In this document: one piece after another, positions 1-8,731 of the stretch | How the letters are laid out: each line of letters begins with the position of its first letter | How positions within the stretch are numbered: position 1 is the first letter of the stretch | Assembly (NCBI RefSeq): GCF_003290445.1 | Contig: NZ_CP021781.1 | Span: forward strand, 806,001-870,000 | Source of the DNA: Francisella adeliensis | GTDB taxonomy: Bacteria > Pseudomonadota > Gammaproteobacteria > Francisellales > Francisellaceae | Length of the DNA: 64,000 nt | Direction of reading: 5' to 3' | Made by a program: the position numbers and the translations under genes | Notes under the pieces: model-generated | Seen by the model: the letters and a program-made list of their open reading frames with translations, nothing else | Told to the model about the DNA's origin: nothing | Databases searched by the model: none

Positions 1-627
1 AATGATAGTCAAGGAGCTGCTATAGATTTACCAGCAGGGCCTTCAGAAGTTTTAGTAATAGCTGATGAGTGTGCAGATCCAAGATTTGTTGCTGCAGATC
101 TATTAGCACAAGCTGAACATGGAGTTGATTCACAAGCTATACTAATCACAACTAGTCTAGCTTTAGCTAATAAAGTTAGAGATGAAGTTTCTAAGCAGAC
201 TGATACAGCTCAAAGAAAATCTATCATTGAAAAATCACTCATAAATAGTGCAATTATAATTACAAGCTGTATTGATGAGTCAATTAAGATTGCTAATGAA
301 TATGCTTCTGAGCATCTTATTTTAAATATCGAAAATGCGGATGACTATATTGATAGTATCGAAAATGCAGGAGCTATATTTGTTGGTCCTTGGGCAGCAG
401 AAGCATTAGGTGATTATATTACAGGATCAAACCATGTGTTACCTACTTATGGATATGCAAAAGCTTATAGTGGTTTAGCAACTATAGATTTTATGAAAGC
501 GATAAGTGTCCAAAATGTATCGAAACAAGGAATAAAAAATATAGGCAAAATGGCTATGAGATTAGCCGATATAGAAGGTCTCAAAGCTCATGAAATGGCT
601 GTTAAAATTCGTTTGGAGAGCTTATAA
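1..627 (+). CDS. hisD: Histidinol dehydrogenase, 3' part (5' end outside window)
   Basis: The reading frame is open from base 1, so the gene begins upstream; about 208 C-terminal residues are present. HisD performs the last two steps of histidine synthesis, the NAD-dependent oxidation of L-histidinol to histidine, using zinc. Visible family motifs are AQAEHG (zinc-ligand region), SEH (the catalytic Glu-His pair), GDYITGSNHVLPT, and GLKAHEMAV near the end, whose His is a zinc ligand in the E. coli enzyme. hisC starts 3 bases after the stop, so this is the upstream gene of the his operon seen here. hisG, if present, would lie outside the window. The assignment is secure. Confidence 0.97.
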   Translation, partial: NDSQGAAIDLPAGPSEVLVIADECADPRFVAADLLAQAEHGVDSQAILITTSLALANKVRDEVSKQTDTAQRKSIIEKSLINSAIIITSCIDESIKIANEYASEHLILNIENADDYIDSIENAGAIFVGPWAAEALGDYITGSNHVLPTYGYAKAYSGLATIDFMKAISVQNVSKQGIKNIGKMAMRLADIEGLKAHEMAVKIRLESL

Positions 628-630
628 AAT

Positions 631-1698
631 ATGCAAAAGCTAGAAAAATTAATTCGTAAAGATTTGCAAGAGTTTAGTGCGTATTCGTCAGCAAGATCTT
701 TGAAGGTTCAAGGGAATATATGGCTGAATGCAAATGAGTCACCTTATGATGATGAAAAACTATTTAACCGTTATCCTTCACAACAGCCTCAAGAGTTAGT
801 TCAGCGTTTAGCGAAAATATATGAAGTAAAAGCTGATAATTTGTTAGTTACTCGAGGAAGTGATGAGGGGATAGATCTTTTATTTAGACTATTTTGTGAA
901 TATAAAAAAGACAGTGTATTTGCGGTAGAGCCAACATTTGGAATGTATAAAATAGCTGCACAATTACAAGGTGTAGAGTATAAAACTATAAAGCTTGATC
1001 AGGAAAATGATTTTGAACTTGATATTTCTAAGCTTTTAGAAAGTATTCCTAATAACTGTAAGTTACTTTTTTTATGTACTCCTAATAATCCAACTGGTAA
1101 ATCACTTTCTTTAGGTGAGATTGAAAAGGTATTAGCTAGTTTAGCAGATAAATGTATAGTTGTTGTCGATGAGGCATATATAGAATTCAGCACAGAGCAA
1201 TCAGCTACTAATCTTATTGATAAATTTCAAAATTTAGTTGTATTAAGAACATTATCAAAGTCATTTGGTATGGCAGGGCTTAGATTAGGTACTGTAATTT
1301 CTAACGCTAAAATGATTAAATGGTTAAGAAAAATATTAGCACCATATCCAATTCCTAAAACTACTGAAACGACTATAGTAGATTTGCTTGATGATAAAAG
1401 CTTAGTTAAGTTAGATAGTCAGATTGAGGAAATAAAACAACAAAGACAACTAGTGCTTGAAGAGTTAGAAAAGTTAGCGATAGTAAACAAAGTATACTCA
1501 TCAGATGCAAACTTTTTGCTAGTCAATTTTAACAAGGCAGTTTTTGATGATTTAATCACAAATAACATAGTTGTCCGTTCTATGGCGCACTTTTTTAATG
1601 ATGAAAAGATGTTAAGAATAAGTATTGGAACATCAGTTGAAAATAAAAAACTAATCGAAGTATTACAAAAATTAAGTGGTGATTATGAAGCAAAATAA
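631..1698 (+). CDS. hisC: Histidinol-phosphate aminotransferase
   Basis: A PLP-dependent class I/II aminotransferase that converts imidazole acetol phosphate to histidinol phosphate with glutamate as donor. The 355-residue length matches the HisC family. LWLNANE-type N-terminal residues (here IWLNANESPYD), the CTPNNPTGKSL segment, the VVDEAYIEF motif and the Schiff-base lysine K210 in TLSKSFGMAGLRLG are all visible. The ATG follows hisD by three bases. The 3' end overlaps hisB by 14 bases, which implies translational coupling. The operon position supports the histidine role over a tyrosine or other aromatic aminotransferase. Confidence 0.96.
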   Translation: MQKLEKLIRKDLQEFSAYSSARSLKVQGNIWLNANESPYDDEKLFNRYPSQQPQELVQRLAKIYEVKADNLLVTRGSDEGIDLLFRLFCEYKKDSVFAVEPTFGMYKIAAQLQGVEYKTIKLDQENDFELDISKLLESIPNNCKLLFLCTPNNPTGKSLSLGEIEKVLASLADKCIVVVDEAYIEFSTEQSATNLIDKFQNLVVLRTLSKSFGMAGLRLGTVISNAKMIKWLRKILAPYPIPKTTETTIVDLLDDKSLVKLDSQIEEIKQQRQLVLEELEKLAIVNKVYSSDANFLLVNFNKAVFDDLITNNIVVRSMAHFFNDEKMLRISIGTSVENKKLIEVLQKLSGDYEAK

Positions 1699-2761
1699 AT
1701 ATTTATTTATTGATAGAGATGGAACCTTAATAGTCGAGCCACCTATAGATAAGCAGGTTGATAGTATCGAAAAATTAGAGTTTTTTGAAGGTGTTTTTGA
1801 AGCTCTTAAAAAATTACAAAAAGCAGGTTTTAAACTTGTAATGGTATCAAATCAAGATGGCTTAGGCACTGAGTCTTTTCCTCAAGAAGATTTTGATGCG
1901 CCACATGACCTAATGATGAAAATATTCAAATCACAAGGTATTGAGTTTAAGAATGTTTTAATTTGTCCACATTTTGCTCATGAGAATTGTAATTGTCGTA
2001 AGCCTAAAGTTGGTTTGCTGATGGATTATTTAGTCGAGCAGAAGATCTCTCTAAAAGATAGTTATGTGATTGGTGATAGAGAGACAGATGTTCAGTTAGC
2101 TCACAATATAAAGGTTAATCCTATTCAATTTGGTTTCGGAGAATATCAAACTTGGGATAACATAACTACAGCGATATTAAATAAGCCTAGGGTCGCTGAA
2201 ATCAAGCGTACAACTAATGAGACTGATATCGTTGTAAAAGTTAACTTAGATGCTCATGGAACTCGAGAAATAGAGACAGGTCTAGGCTTCTTTGATCATA
2301 TGCTCGATCAAATTGTAAAACATGCTGGTATAAGTGCTGTAATTAAGGCAAAGGGTGACTTGCATATAGATGATCATCATTGCGTTGAAGATGTTGCAAT
2401 AACTCTTTCACAAGCAGTTGCTCAGGCTTTAGGTGATAAATATGGTATTAATCGTTATGGGTTTTTACTACCAATGGATGAGGCTTTAGTTGAGATTGCT
2501 CTAGATTTAAGTGGTAGGAATTATTGCTCATTTGAGGCAGATTTTGATCGGGAAATGGTGGGTGATTTATCCGTAGAGTTAGTGAAGCATTTCTTTGTGT
2601 CTTTTGCTGAAGGTCTAAAGGCAACACTACATATCAAAGTTACTGGTGAAAATACGCATCATAAGATAGAAGCTTGCTTTAAGGGTTTAGGTAAAGTTCT
2701 TAAACAGGCAGTTGCTAAAGATGGTATAGGTGAGATTCCAAGCTCAAAAGGGGTATTATGA
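1685..2761 (+). CDS. hisB: Bifunctional histidinol-phosphatase / imidazoleglycerol-phosphate dehydratase
   Basis: A fusion of two histidine-pathway enzymes. Residues about 1-165 form a HAD phosphatase: D10 and D12 in FIDRDGT are the nucleophile and acid/base pair, and the Cys/His cluster CPHFAHENCNC is the zinc site of the E. coli HisB N-domain. Residues about 170-358 form the IGP dehydratase, with metal-binding histidines in GFFDHMLDQI, DDHHCVED and the C-terminal GENTHHKIEA. I chose the ATG at 1685 (MKQNKYLFIDRDG), which matches the E. coli start. An in-frame GTG at 1676 would add three residues and lies deeper inside hisC. The stop overlaps the hisH start (ATGA). Confidence 0.96.
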   Translation: MKQNKYLFIDRDGTLIVEPPIDKQVDSIEKLEFFEGVFEALKKLQKAGFKLVMVSNQDGLGTESFPQEDFDAPHDLMMKIFKSQGIEFKNVLICPHFAHENCNCRKPKVGLLMDYLVEQKISLKDSYVIGDRETDVQLAHNIKVNPIQFGFGEYQTWDNITTAILNKPRVAEIKRTTNETDIVVKVNLDAHGTREIETGLGFFDHMLDQIVKHAGISAVIKAKGDLHIDDHHCVEDVAITLSQAVAQALGDKYGINRYGFLLPMDEALVEIALDLSGRNYCSFEADFDREMVGDLSVELVKHFFVSFAEGLKATLHIKVTGENTHHKIEACFKGLGKVLKQAVAKDGIGEIPSSKGVL

Positions 2762-3354
2762 TAGCAATAATAGATTGTTGTGGTAGTAATTTTGCCTCTG
2801 TAAAATATGCCTTTGAGAAACTAGGTCGACAAATAGTTTTAACTCATGATCCTGAAGTAATCCAAAAAGCAGCTTGCGTGATTTTGCCAGGTGTGGGACA
2901 TGCTAAATCAGCTATGGATAGTTTAAGAAAAAACAATTTAGATAAGCTTATTCCAAAGCTGACACAACCAGTATTAGGAATCTGTTTAGGAATGCAAATT
3001 ATGTATAGTTTTTCTGAAGAAGGAAATACAGATTGCTTGGGTATTTTTTCTGAAAAAGTAAAAGCTTTTAAGAAAACTCAAAGCTTTAGTATTCCACATA
3101 TGGGTTGGAATAGTTTACAAAATATAAATAAGGATCATTTTTTATTTAAAGACATTGCAGAGGATGATTATGTATATTTTGTGCATAGTTTTTATGCTGA
3201 GCTTAATCAATTTAATATAGCTACGAATGACTATATAAATGATTTCACTGCGATGGTAAATAAAGATAACTTTTATGGTATACAGTTTCATCCTGAAAAA
3301 TCTGGTAGGGTTGGGATGAAGATTTTAGAGAATTTTATACAAGGAGCTTTGTAG
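2758..3354 (+). CDS. hisH: Imidazole glycerol phosphate synthase, glutaminase subunit
   Basis: A class I glutamine amidotransferase that supplies ammonia to HisF, where PRFAR is turned into imidazole glycerol phosphate and AICAR. The catalytic triad is visible: C76 in GICLGMQ, and H178 and E180 in QFHPEKSG. The 198-residue length is normal. The ATG overlaps the hisB stop, and the next gene, hisA, begins directly after the TAG. HisH and HisF act as a heterodimer in the cytoplasm. Confidence 0.96.
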   Translation: MIAIIDCCGSNFASVKYAFEKLGRQIVLTHDPEVIQKAACVILPGVGHAKSAMDSLRKNNLDKLIPKLTQPVLGICLGMQIMYSFSEEGNTDCLGIFSEKVKAFKKTQSFSIPHMGWNSLQNINKDHFLFKDIAEDDYVYFVHSFYAELNQFNIATNDYINDFTAMVNKDNFYGIQFHPEKSGRVGMKILENFIQGAL

Positions 3355-4080
3355 ATGAATATATTTCCAGCGATAGATCTAATAAATGGCAAATGTGTTC
3401 GTTTAGAAAAAGGTGATTTTAATAAAGCTACGACTTATGAGCTTGAACCTAAAGGTGTTGCAAAAGCATATCAGCAAGCTGGAGCAGAGTTTATCCATGT
3501 TGTAGATCTTGATGGTGCTAAAAAAGGTCAAACTTGTCAGTTTGAAACTATCCAGCAGATTAGAAATAACTGTAATATGACTCTACAAGTTGGTGGTGGT
3601 GTCAAAGATTTTGAGACTATTGAAAAACTTCTAGAAATTGGAGTTGATAGAGTAGTTGTTGGTAGTTTAGCTGTTAAGGATACAGCATTAACGAAGAAGT
3701 TTTTTGAGAAATATGGCGCTGAAAAGATAGTTTTAGCTTTAGATGTTTTTATCAAAGAAGGTATTCCTTATATAGCAACGCATGGCTGGCAAGAGTCTAG
3801 TGCAACTACTTTAGATGAGATATTACAAACTTATCTTAGTGATGGGCTTGAATATGTTTTATGTACTGATATTTCTCGAGATGGTATGTTGCAAGGACCA
3901 AATTTTGAGCTGTATAGAATCTATTCATCTATTTATCCAGATATTAAGTTTATGGCTTCTGGTGGAGTTGGAGGCTTGCAGGATCTAGAAATATTAAAAG
4001 AACAAAAAGTCTATGGTGTAATTATTGGTAAAGCTTTATATGAAAATAAATTTACACTACAAGAGGCATTAGAATGTTAA
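3355..4080 (+). CDS. hisA: ProFAR isomerase
   Basis: A (beta/alpha)8-barrel enzyme that carries out the Amadori rearrangement of ProFAR to PRFAR. D8 in FPAIDLINGKCVRL is the catalytic aspartate. The second catalytic Asp lies in VLALDVF, and the phosphate-binding loops LQVGGGVK and MASGGVGG are clear. The 241 residues match the family. It starts immediately after the hisH stop and overlaps hisF by 7 bases. HisA and HisF are old paralogs; the FPAIDLI start distinguishes HisA. Confidence 0.96.
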   Translation: MNIFPAIDLINGKCVRLEKGDFNKATTYELEPKGVAKAYQQAGAEFIHVVDLDGAKKGQTCQFETIQQIRNNCNMTLQVGGGVKDFETIEKLLEIGVDRVVVGSLAVKDTALTKKFFEKYGAEKIVLALDVFIKEGIPYIATHGWQESSATTLDEILQTYLSDGLEYVLCTDISRDGMLQGPNFELYRIYSSIYPDIKFMASGGVGGLQDLEILKEQKVYGVIIGKALYENKFTLQEALEC

Positions 4081-4847
4081 CTAAAAGAATAATCCCATGT
4101 CTTGATGTAAAAGATGGTGTCGTTGTTAAAGGTGTAAAGTTTAGAAATCATAGAGTTATTGGTGACATTATTGAGCTTGCACAGAAATACTCAGAAGCTG
4201 GTGCTGATGAGTTAGTTTTTTATGATATTGGTGCAAGTCCTGATAACAAACTGCTCTCTATAAAATGGATACAAGAGATAGCTAAAAAGATAAATATACC
4301 ATTCTGTGTAGCTGGAGGTATCAAGTCTGTGGAGAATGCTCGCGCTATATTAAATGAAGGTGCAGATAAGATATCTGTTAATTCAGCAGCACTTGCTAGA
4401 CCTGATTTGATAGATGAGTTAGTTTATGAGTTTGGCACTCAATGTGTGGTGGTTGGGTTAGATAGTAAATTTATCGATGGTGAATTTAAAGTTTGTCAAT
4501 ATACAGGAAGTGCAGATAAAACTGTTCAGACATTACTAGATCCCATTAGCTGGGCAAAAGAGGTTGAATCACGTGGAGCAGGCGAGATAGTTCTCAATTG
4601 CATGAATCATGATGGTGTCAAGGGTGGTTATGATCTAGAGCATCTTAGAGAAGTTCAATCAAATGTCTCAATACCTATTATTGCCTCTGGTGGAGCTGGT
4701 GAGATTCAACATTTTATTGATGTATTTAAATATACCAATATAGATGGTGCTTTGGCAGCTAGTGTATTTCATGATGACATTATTGCTATACCTGAGTTAA
4801 AACAAGAGCTTTTTAAAAATAATATACCGACAAGAATAGTAAAATAG
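4074..4847 (+). CDS. hisF: Imidazole glycerol phosphate synthase, cyclase subunit
   Basis: The cyclase half of IGP synthase, a (beta/alpha)8 barrel that receives ammonia from HisH. The two catalytic aspartates are D11 (KRIIPCLDVKDG) and D130 (VVVGLDSK). The phosphate-binding motifs CVAGGIKS and IASGGAGE are present. Length (257) is typical. The start overlaps hisA by 7 bases and hisIE follows after 8 bases. Confidence 0.96.
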   Translation: MLTKRIIPCLDVKDGVVVKGVKFRNHRVIGDIIELAQKYSEAGADELVFYDIGASPDNKLLSIKWIQEIAKKINIPFCVAGGIKSVENARAILNEGADKISVNSAALARPDLIDELVYEFGTQCVVVGLDSKFIDGEFKVCQYTGSADKTVQTLLDPISWAKEVESRGAGEIVLNCMNHDGVKGGYDLEHLREVQSNVSIPIIASGGAGEIQHFIDVFKYTNIDGALAASVFHDDIIAIPELKQELFKNNIPTRIVK

Positions 4848-4855
4848 GATATAAA

Positions 4856-5479
4856 ATGGATAACAAAATTATAGAATCTATAGCTTGGCAAAAAATGGAT
4901 AATTTAGTTCCAGCTATTATTCAATCAGCAATTGATAATAGTGTCTTAATGCTAGGTTATATGAGTAAAGAATCTTTAGAAAAAACTTTAGAAATAGGCA
5001 AAGTAACTTTCTATAGTCGTAGTAAAAAACGTTTATGGACTAAGGGCGAAGAAAGTGGTAATTTTCTTGAGTTAAAAGATATAGCTATCGATTGTGATAA
5101 TGATTCTATACTTATCAAAGCTATACCTTATGGCCCAACTTGCCATACTGGAAGTAAATCATGTTTTACTAAAAATGAAGAGAATAGCTCTTTGTATATA
5201 ATCGATAAATTAGAAAAACTAATAGCTGAAAGAAAAGATTACTTACCTGAGAATAGCTATTTAACTAGTTTATTCAAAGAAGGCTTACCACGAATCGCTC
5301 AAAAGGTTGGCGAAGAGGGTGTGGAAGTTGTGATTGCTGCAATGAAACAAGATTCTGATGATGAGTTAATTTCTGAGACAGCGGACTTATTATTTCACTT
5401 ATTAGTTTTGCTTAGAGAGAAAAAAGTTTCTTTAGAGCAAGTTTGTCAAAAGTTAGTTTCTAGGAATAGTGCTGGTTAG
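4856..5479 (+). CDS. hisI: Bifunctional PR-AMP cyclohydrolase / PR-ATP pyrophosphohydrolase
   Basis: A HisI-HisE fusion (often written hisIE) that performs steps 2 and 3 of histidine synthesis. The HisI half is about residues 1-115, with metal-site segments DCDNDS and GPTCHTGSKSCF (zinc cysteines). The HisE half, from about residue 118, contains the helical motif GLPRIAQKVGEEGVEVVIA and the acidic SETADLLFHLLVLL segment. It is the last gene of the operon. The final codons (QKLVSRNSAG) include a stretch that recurs at 7390-7409, beyond the cysEK pair; see findings. Confidence 0.95.
   Translation: MDNKIIESIAWQKMDNLVPAIIQSAIDNSVLMLGYMSKESLEKTLEIGKVTFYSRSKKRLWTKGEESGNFLELKDIAIDCDNDSILIKAIPYGPTCHTGSKSCFTKNEENSSLYIIDKLEKLIAERKDYLPENSYLTSLFKEGLPRIAQKVGEEGVEVVIAAMKQDSDDELISETADLLFHLLVLLREKKVSLEQVCQKLVSRNSAG
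5446..5465. repeat. Direct repeat, copy 1 (inside hisIE 3' end)
   Basis: This 20-base stretch encoding part of QKLVSR at the end of hisIE is repeated exactly at 7390-7409. The two copies bracket the cysE-cysK pair. See the second copy and the findings for interpretation. Confidence 0.8.
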
Positions 5480-5503
5480 CTTAAATAAGAGGTTGGTTTT
5501 ACC

Positions 5504-6448
5504 TTAAATATCATCATACAGCCAAGTAGATAAATATCTCTCACCACATGATGCTAATATTACAACTATCATCTTGTCTTTATTTTCTTCACGAGCAGCT
5601 AGTTTAATAGCTGCACATAAAGCAGCACCTGATGAAATTCCTGCTAAAATTCCTTCTTCTTTTGCTAATAGATGTACATATTTTTTTGAATCATCGTCGG
5701 ATACTTTGATTACTTCATCGATTACACCTATATCTAATGTTTTAGGAATAAATCCTGCTCCAATACCTTGGATTTTATGTGGACCTGACGGTTCTCCTGA
5801 TAAAACTGCAGAACCTTCAGGTTCTACAGCAACTGCTTTTAGTGACGACTTAACTTTCTTTAGAGTACTAGCAATACCTGTGATAGTACCTCCAGTACCA
5901 ACAGCAGAAACTAGTAAGTCTACTTGTCCATCTGTATCCTCCCATATTTCTATAGCAGTAGTTTTACGGTGAGCTTCTGGATTCGTTAGGTTATTAAATT
6001 GCTGAGGCATATAGTAGTTAGAGCTTGACTCTGTAATTTCAGTAGCTTTTGCAATAGCACCTTTCATGCCATCTGCTCCAGGAGTCAGTATGATTTTAGT
6101 TCCTAATGCTTTCATAATTTTTTGTCTTTCTATACTCATTGTATCAGGCATTGTAATAATTAATTCATAACCTTTACTAGCAGCCACAAAAGCTAAGGCT
6201 ATTCCTGTATTACCACTTGTAGGCTCTATAATCGTCATACCTTTTTTAAGTACACCAGATATTTCAGCACTCTCAATCATCTCAGCACCGACTCTATCTT
6301 TAACACTTGACATAGGATTAAAGTACTCAAGTTTTGCGACGATATTTCCTGGTAAATTTTTACTGATTTGCTCTAATGAAACTAGAGGAGTATTTCCTAT
6401 AAGTTCTATTATGTTTTTAGCAATTTTAGGCTTATGTTTTCTGTTCAT
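5504..6448 (-). CDS. cysK: Cysteine synthase (O-acetylserine sulfhydrylase)
   Basis: A PLP enzyme of fold type II that combines O-acetylserine with sulfide to give cysteine. K50 in [11 protein letters not shown] is the Schiff-base lysine. The phosphate-binding/substrate loop [10 protein letters not shown] and the [10 protein letters not shown] glycine-rich loop are intact, and length (314) is typical. It lies 15 bases downstream of cysE on the same strand, so the two form an operon. The pair is convergent with the his operon. The alternative is a cystathionine beta-synthase-like enzyme, but the cysE partner and the lack of extra domains favour CysK. Confidence 0.93.
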   Translation of the reverse strand: MNRKHKPKIAKNIIELIGNTPLVSLEQISKNLPGNIVAKLEYFNPMSSVKDRVGAEMIESAEISGVLKKGMTIIEPTSGNTGIALAFVAASKGYELIITMPDTMSIERQKIMKALGTKIILTPGADGMKGAIAKATEITESSSNYYMPQQFNNLTNPEAHRKTTAIEIWEDTDGQVDLLVSAVGTGGTITGIASTLKKVKSSLKAVAVEPEGSAVLSGEPSGPHKIQGIGAGFIPKTLDIGVIDEVIKVSDDDSKKYVHLLAKEEGILAGISSGAALCAAIKLAAREENKDKMIVVILASCGERYLSTWLYDDI

Positions 6449-6463
6449 GTTAGTTCCTGTGTT

Positions 6464-7285
6464 TTATATACCCAAACCATCTTCGAAAGTTGTTTGTTTA
6501 TATTTTTGTTGGTAAACTCGGCTTTTTGGAGCAATATCTTTTGTTATAGATACATTTGCACCTATTATACTTTCTCTACCGATTGTTATATCACCTAAGA
6601 TTGTAGTATTAGAATATATGGTTACATTATCTTCAATATTTGGATGACGCTTTATACCTCTAATCACTTCATTGTTCTCATCTTTTGGGAAACTTTTTGC
6701 ACCTAATGTTACACCATGATATAAAGTGACAAAATTCCCAACGATACATGTTTCACCAATCACAACACCAGCTCCATGATCTATAAAAAAACTTTCGCCA
6801 ATTTTTGCTTTTGGATGTATGTCTATACTTGTTTTTTCATGTGTTTTTTTTGATATCATTCTTGGTAATATTGGGATATTTAAATTATCTAATGCATGTG
6901 AGATGCGATGCATCATGATAGCGTCAATTCCTGGGAAGCATAATATGATCTCAACCTTATTGTATGCAGAAGGGTCTCTTTCGTAAGCTGATTGAATATC
7001 TTTCTCAATGAGTTGCTCAATAGTTGGCATTACTGTCATAAAATCGTCTGTAGTTTTCTGTATAGCACTAAGTTCTTGTTTCTCACGAATAAACAAGTAG
7101 AAGGACTCAAGTAAATTACATAACTGACATCTAAGATCTAGCTTTGATTTATCTAGAGTTATTAAGGGTATTTTAGAGACATTATGAGTAAGAATATTTT
7201 TAGCATTGTTTAAAAAAATATCTAAATTTAAATGCAATATATTTGTTTTATCTTTTGGATTGCATGTATCATGATTTTTTATCAT
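6464..7285 (-). CDS. cysE: Serine O-acetyltransferase
   Basis: Acetylates serine with acetyl-CoA, the committed step to cysteine. The C-terminal half is a left-handed beta-helix of hexapeptide repeats. Catalytic-site motifs are FIDHGAGVVIGET (Asp-His) and IKRHPNIEDNV (second His). The N-terminal helical region is long, giving 273 residues, as in the EpsC/SAT group. The protein ends in GLGI: a C-terminal isoleucine is what inserts into the CysK active site to form the cysteine synthase complex in well-studied bacteria. The adjacent cysK supports this. Confidence 0.92.
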   Translation of the reverse strand: MIKNHDTCNPKDKTNILHLNLDIFLNNAKNILTHNVSKIPLITLDKSKLDLRCQLCNLLESFYLFIREKQELSAIQKTTDDFMTVMPTIEQLIEKDIQSAYERDPSAYNKVEIILCFPGIDAIMMHRISHALDNLNIPILPRMISKKTHEKTSIDIHPKAKIGESFFIDHGAGVVIGETCIVGNFVTLYHGVTLGAKSFPKDENNEVIRGIKRHPNIEDNVTIYSNTTILGDITIGRESIIGANVSITKDIAPKSRVYQQKYKQTTFEDGLGI

Positions 7286-7557
7286 ATTAGTTACTTATTT
7301 GCTTTTCAAAACCTATTATCAAATGATAATGAAGTTTATGCTATATTCAACAGATAATAGTTACTCAGTTAACGTTTACATGGAGTAGCTCAAAAGTTAG
7401 TTTCTAGGAGTATTTCAAATTAATAATTGTTTATCAAAACTAATCATTTCCATTTAGCTATAGCAGTTGAATTAGTTTCCATATAATGTAAAACTAGTCT
7501 TTAATAATTTGGGATGAATAACGTTAAGTAAGCGTGATATTAAGAGATACATAATAT
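7286..7557. other. Largest intergenic region (272 bp): divergent leader with hisIE-tail remnant
   Basis: This gap separates the divergent cysE and RelA/SpoT-domain genes. It must contain both promoters, but I see no convincing -35/-10 pair. It holds the second copy of the hisIE-tail repeat (7390-7409). In the frame of that copy the codons read QKLVSR and then stop five codons later, which resembles a decayed hisIE 3' end. A possible 21-codon ORF at 7323-7388 has no supporting features. No RNA gene was recognised. Confidence 0.6.
7390..7409. repeat. Direct repeat, copy 2 (degenerate hisIE tail)
   Basis: Identical over 20 bases to 5446-5465 in hisIE. The coding frame is kept (QKLVSR), the next codons give SISN and then a stop, compared with NSAG and a stop in hisIE. 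Upstream an in-frame TAA lies only seven codons away, so this is a remnant and not a gene. Confidence 0.75.
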
Positions 7558-8667
7558 ATGGATATAAAAAAAATTCTAGAAGATAGCAATATTTCTAGTG
7601 CTTGTTTGAAGCAAGCTAATATTAGTGAAAAAGAATTATTAGAAATTATAAGCGATTATCTGAGTAGAATTGATGATTTTAAAAGTACCGCGAGCTATCT
7701 AGCAAACACTTTACAGCAATGTGATAATGTTCATTCTGTTAGGTGGCGTGTGAAAGATGTTACTCATCTTTTAAAAAAAATAGTAAGAAAGAAAAAAGAT
7801 AGAAATAAGAAGTATATTAATATATCTGTAAATAATTATTTAGAAATAATTACAGATTTAATAGGGATAAGAGCACTACATTTATTTAAAAATGAGTGGG
7901 AGGATATATATCACTACATTAATCAAAAGTATGAAACTCATGAGAAGATAGTTTATGTTAGAAAGGGTGATAATGAAGTTTCTGAACATAAAGATTGTGA
8001 AGTAAAAGAACATCCAATTGGGTATCGCTCGACTCATTATGTTATTAAAGCCAAACCATTAAAAGAAGAAATATTTTGTGAAATACAGGTAAGAACAATA
8101 TTTGAAGAGGGTTGGAGTGAGATTGACCATAGAGTAAGGTATCCTGATTTTTCAGACGATAAATCAATACTACATTTTTTAACTGTCTTTAATAGATTTG
8201 CCGGTAGTGCTGATGAAATGGCTAGTTTCCTTAATAATTTGGTAGTGACATTAAAAGAAGAAAGAGTTAAGCAAAAAGTTATAAACAATAGCAATGAAGC
8301 TAGAATAAGTAATTTAAATGATGAAGTCGAGCATTTAAAAATACAACTTAAAGACATGAGTTCTAACAAGGTAGTGTTATCTGATAAAAAGGCTGTTAAT
8401 CAAGATTTTGACAATTTATTTTCCAGAATTGCAAATATTCAAAACTCAATAAAAACAATAAGTAATAATGATGCATCTAAAGCTGTTAATGATTTTGGTT
8501 TGCCAGTTATAAATGCTGATATTTTGGCAAGTGCTTTACAAGATACTGATGTTTTATTTAATGCTTCTAAAATTCTTGAAGAGTTGTGTCCTGATATAAA
8601 TATAGATGAAGTAACAAAAAGTATTGAACTTACTGATACAGATGATAAAGATCAGGATAAAGAGTAA
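7558..8667 (+). CDS. RelA/SpoT-domain alarmone synthetase-like protein
   Basis: 369 residues with one recognisable (p)ppGpp synthetase domain (RelA_SpoT) at about residues 60-195. Seen motifs are RWRVKDVTHLLKKI (ATP-binding basic helix), D100 in ITDLIGIRAL (metal ligand position), Y156 in the GYRSTH G-loop (stacks on the acceptor nucleotide), and E175 in EIQVRT (catalytic glutamate position), then a GWSEIDHRV segment. There is no HD hydrolase domain and no TGS/ACT region, so it is not RelA or SpoT proper. Residues about 225-300 look coiled-coil, and the acidic tail ends DTDDKDQDKE. It stands alone, with no adjacent antitoxin-like gene. It could make (p)ppGpp, or be a ToxSAS-like enzyme that pyrophosphorylates other targets; sequence alone does not decide. 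Confidence 0.8.
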   Translation: MDIKKILEDSNISSACLKQANISEKELLEIISDYLSRIDDFKSTASYLANTLQQCDNVHSVRWRVKDVTHLLKKIVRKKKDRNKKYINISVNNYLEIITDLIGIRALHLFKNEWEDIYHYINQKYETHEKIVYVRKGDNEVSEHKDCEVKEHPIGYRSTHYVIKAKPLKEEIFCEIQVRTIFEEGWSEIDHRVRYPDFSDDKSILHFLTVFNRFAGSADEMASFLNNLVVTLKEERVKQKVINNSNEARISNLNDEVEHLKIQLKDMSSNKVVLSDKKAVNQDFDNLFSRIANIQNSIKTISNNDASKAVNDFGLPVINADILASALQDTDVLFNASKILEELCPDINIDEVTKSIELTDTDDKDQDKE

Positions 8668-8731
8668 TATCAGAATTAAAAATGAGTAAATGTTGGTAAA
8701 TAAAATATTATAATAAATTTTTTTGAAATAT

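Noticed and set aside
5480-5503. A terminator between the his operon and cysK
   Set aside because: Only a 4-base stem (AGGT/ACCT) without a U-tract could be formed.
7323-7388. A 21-codon ORF upstream of the RelA/SpoT-domain gene, considered as a leader peptide or antitoxin
   Set aside because: No ribosome binding site, no recognisable composition, and it runs into the hisIE-tail remnant.
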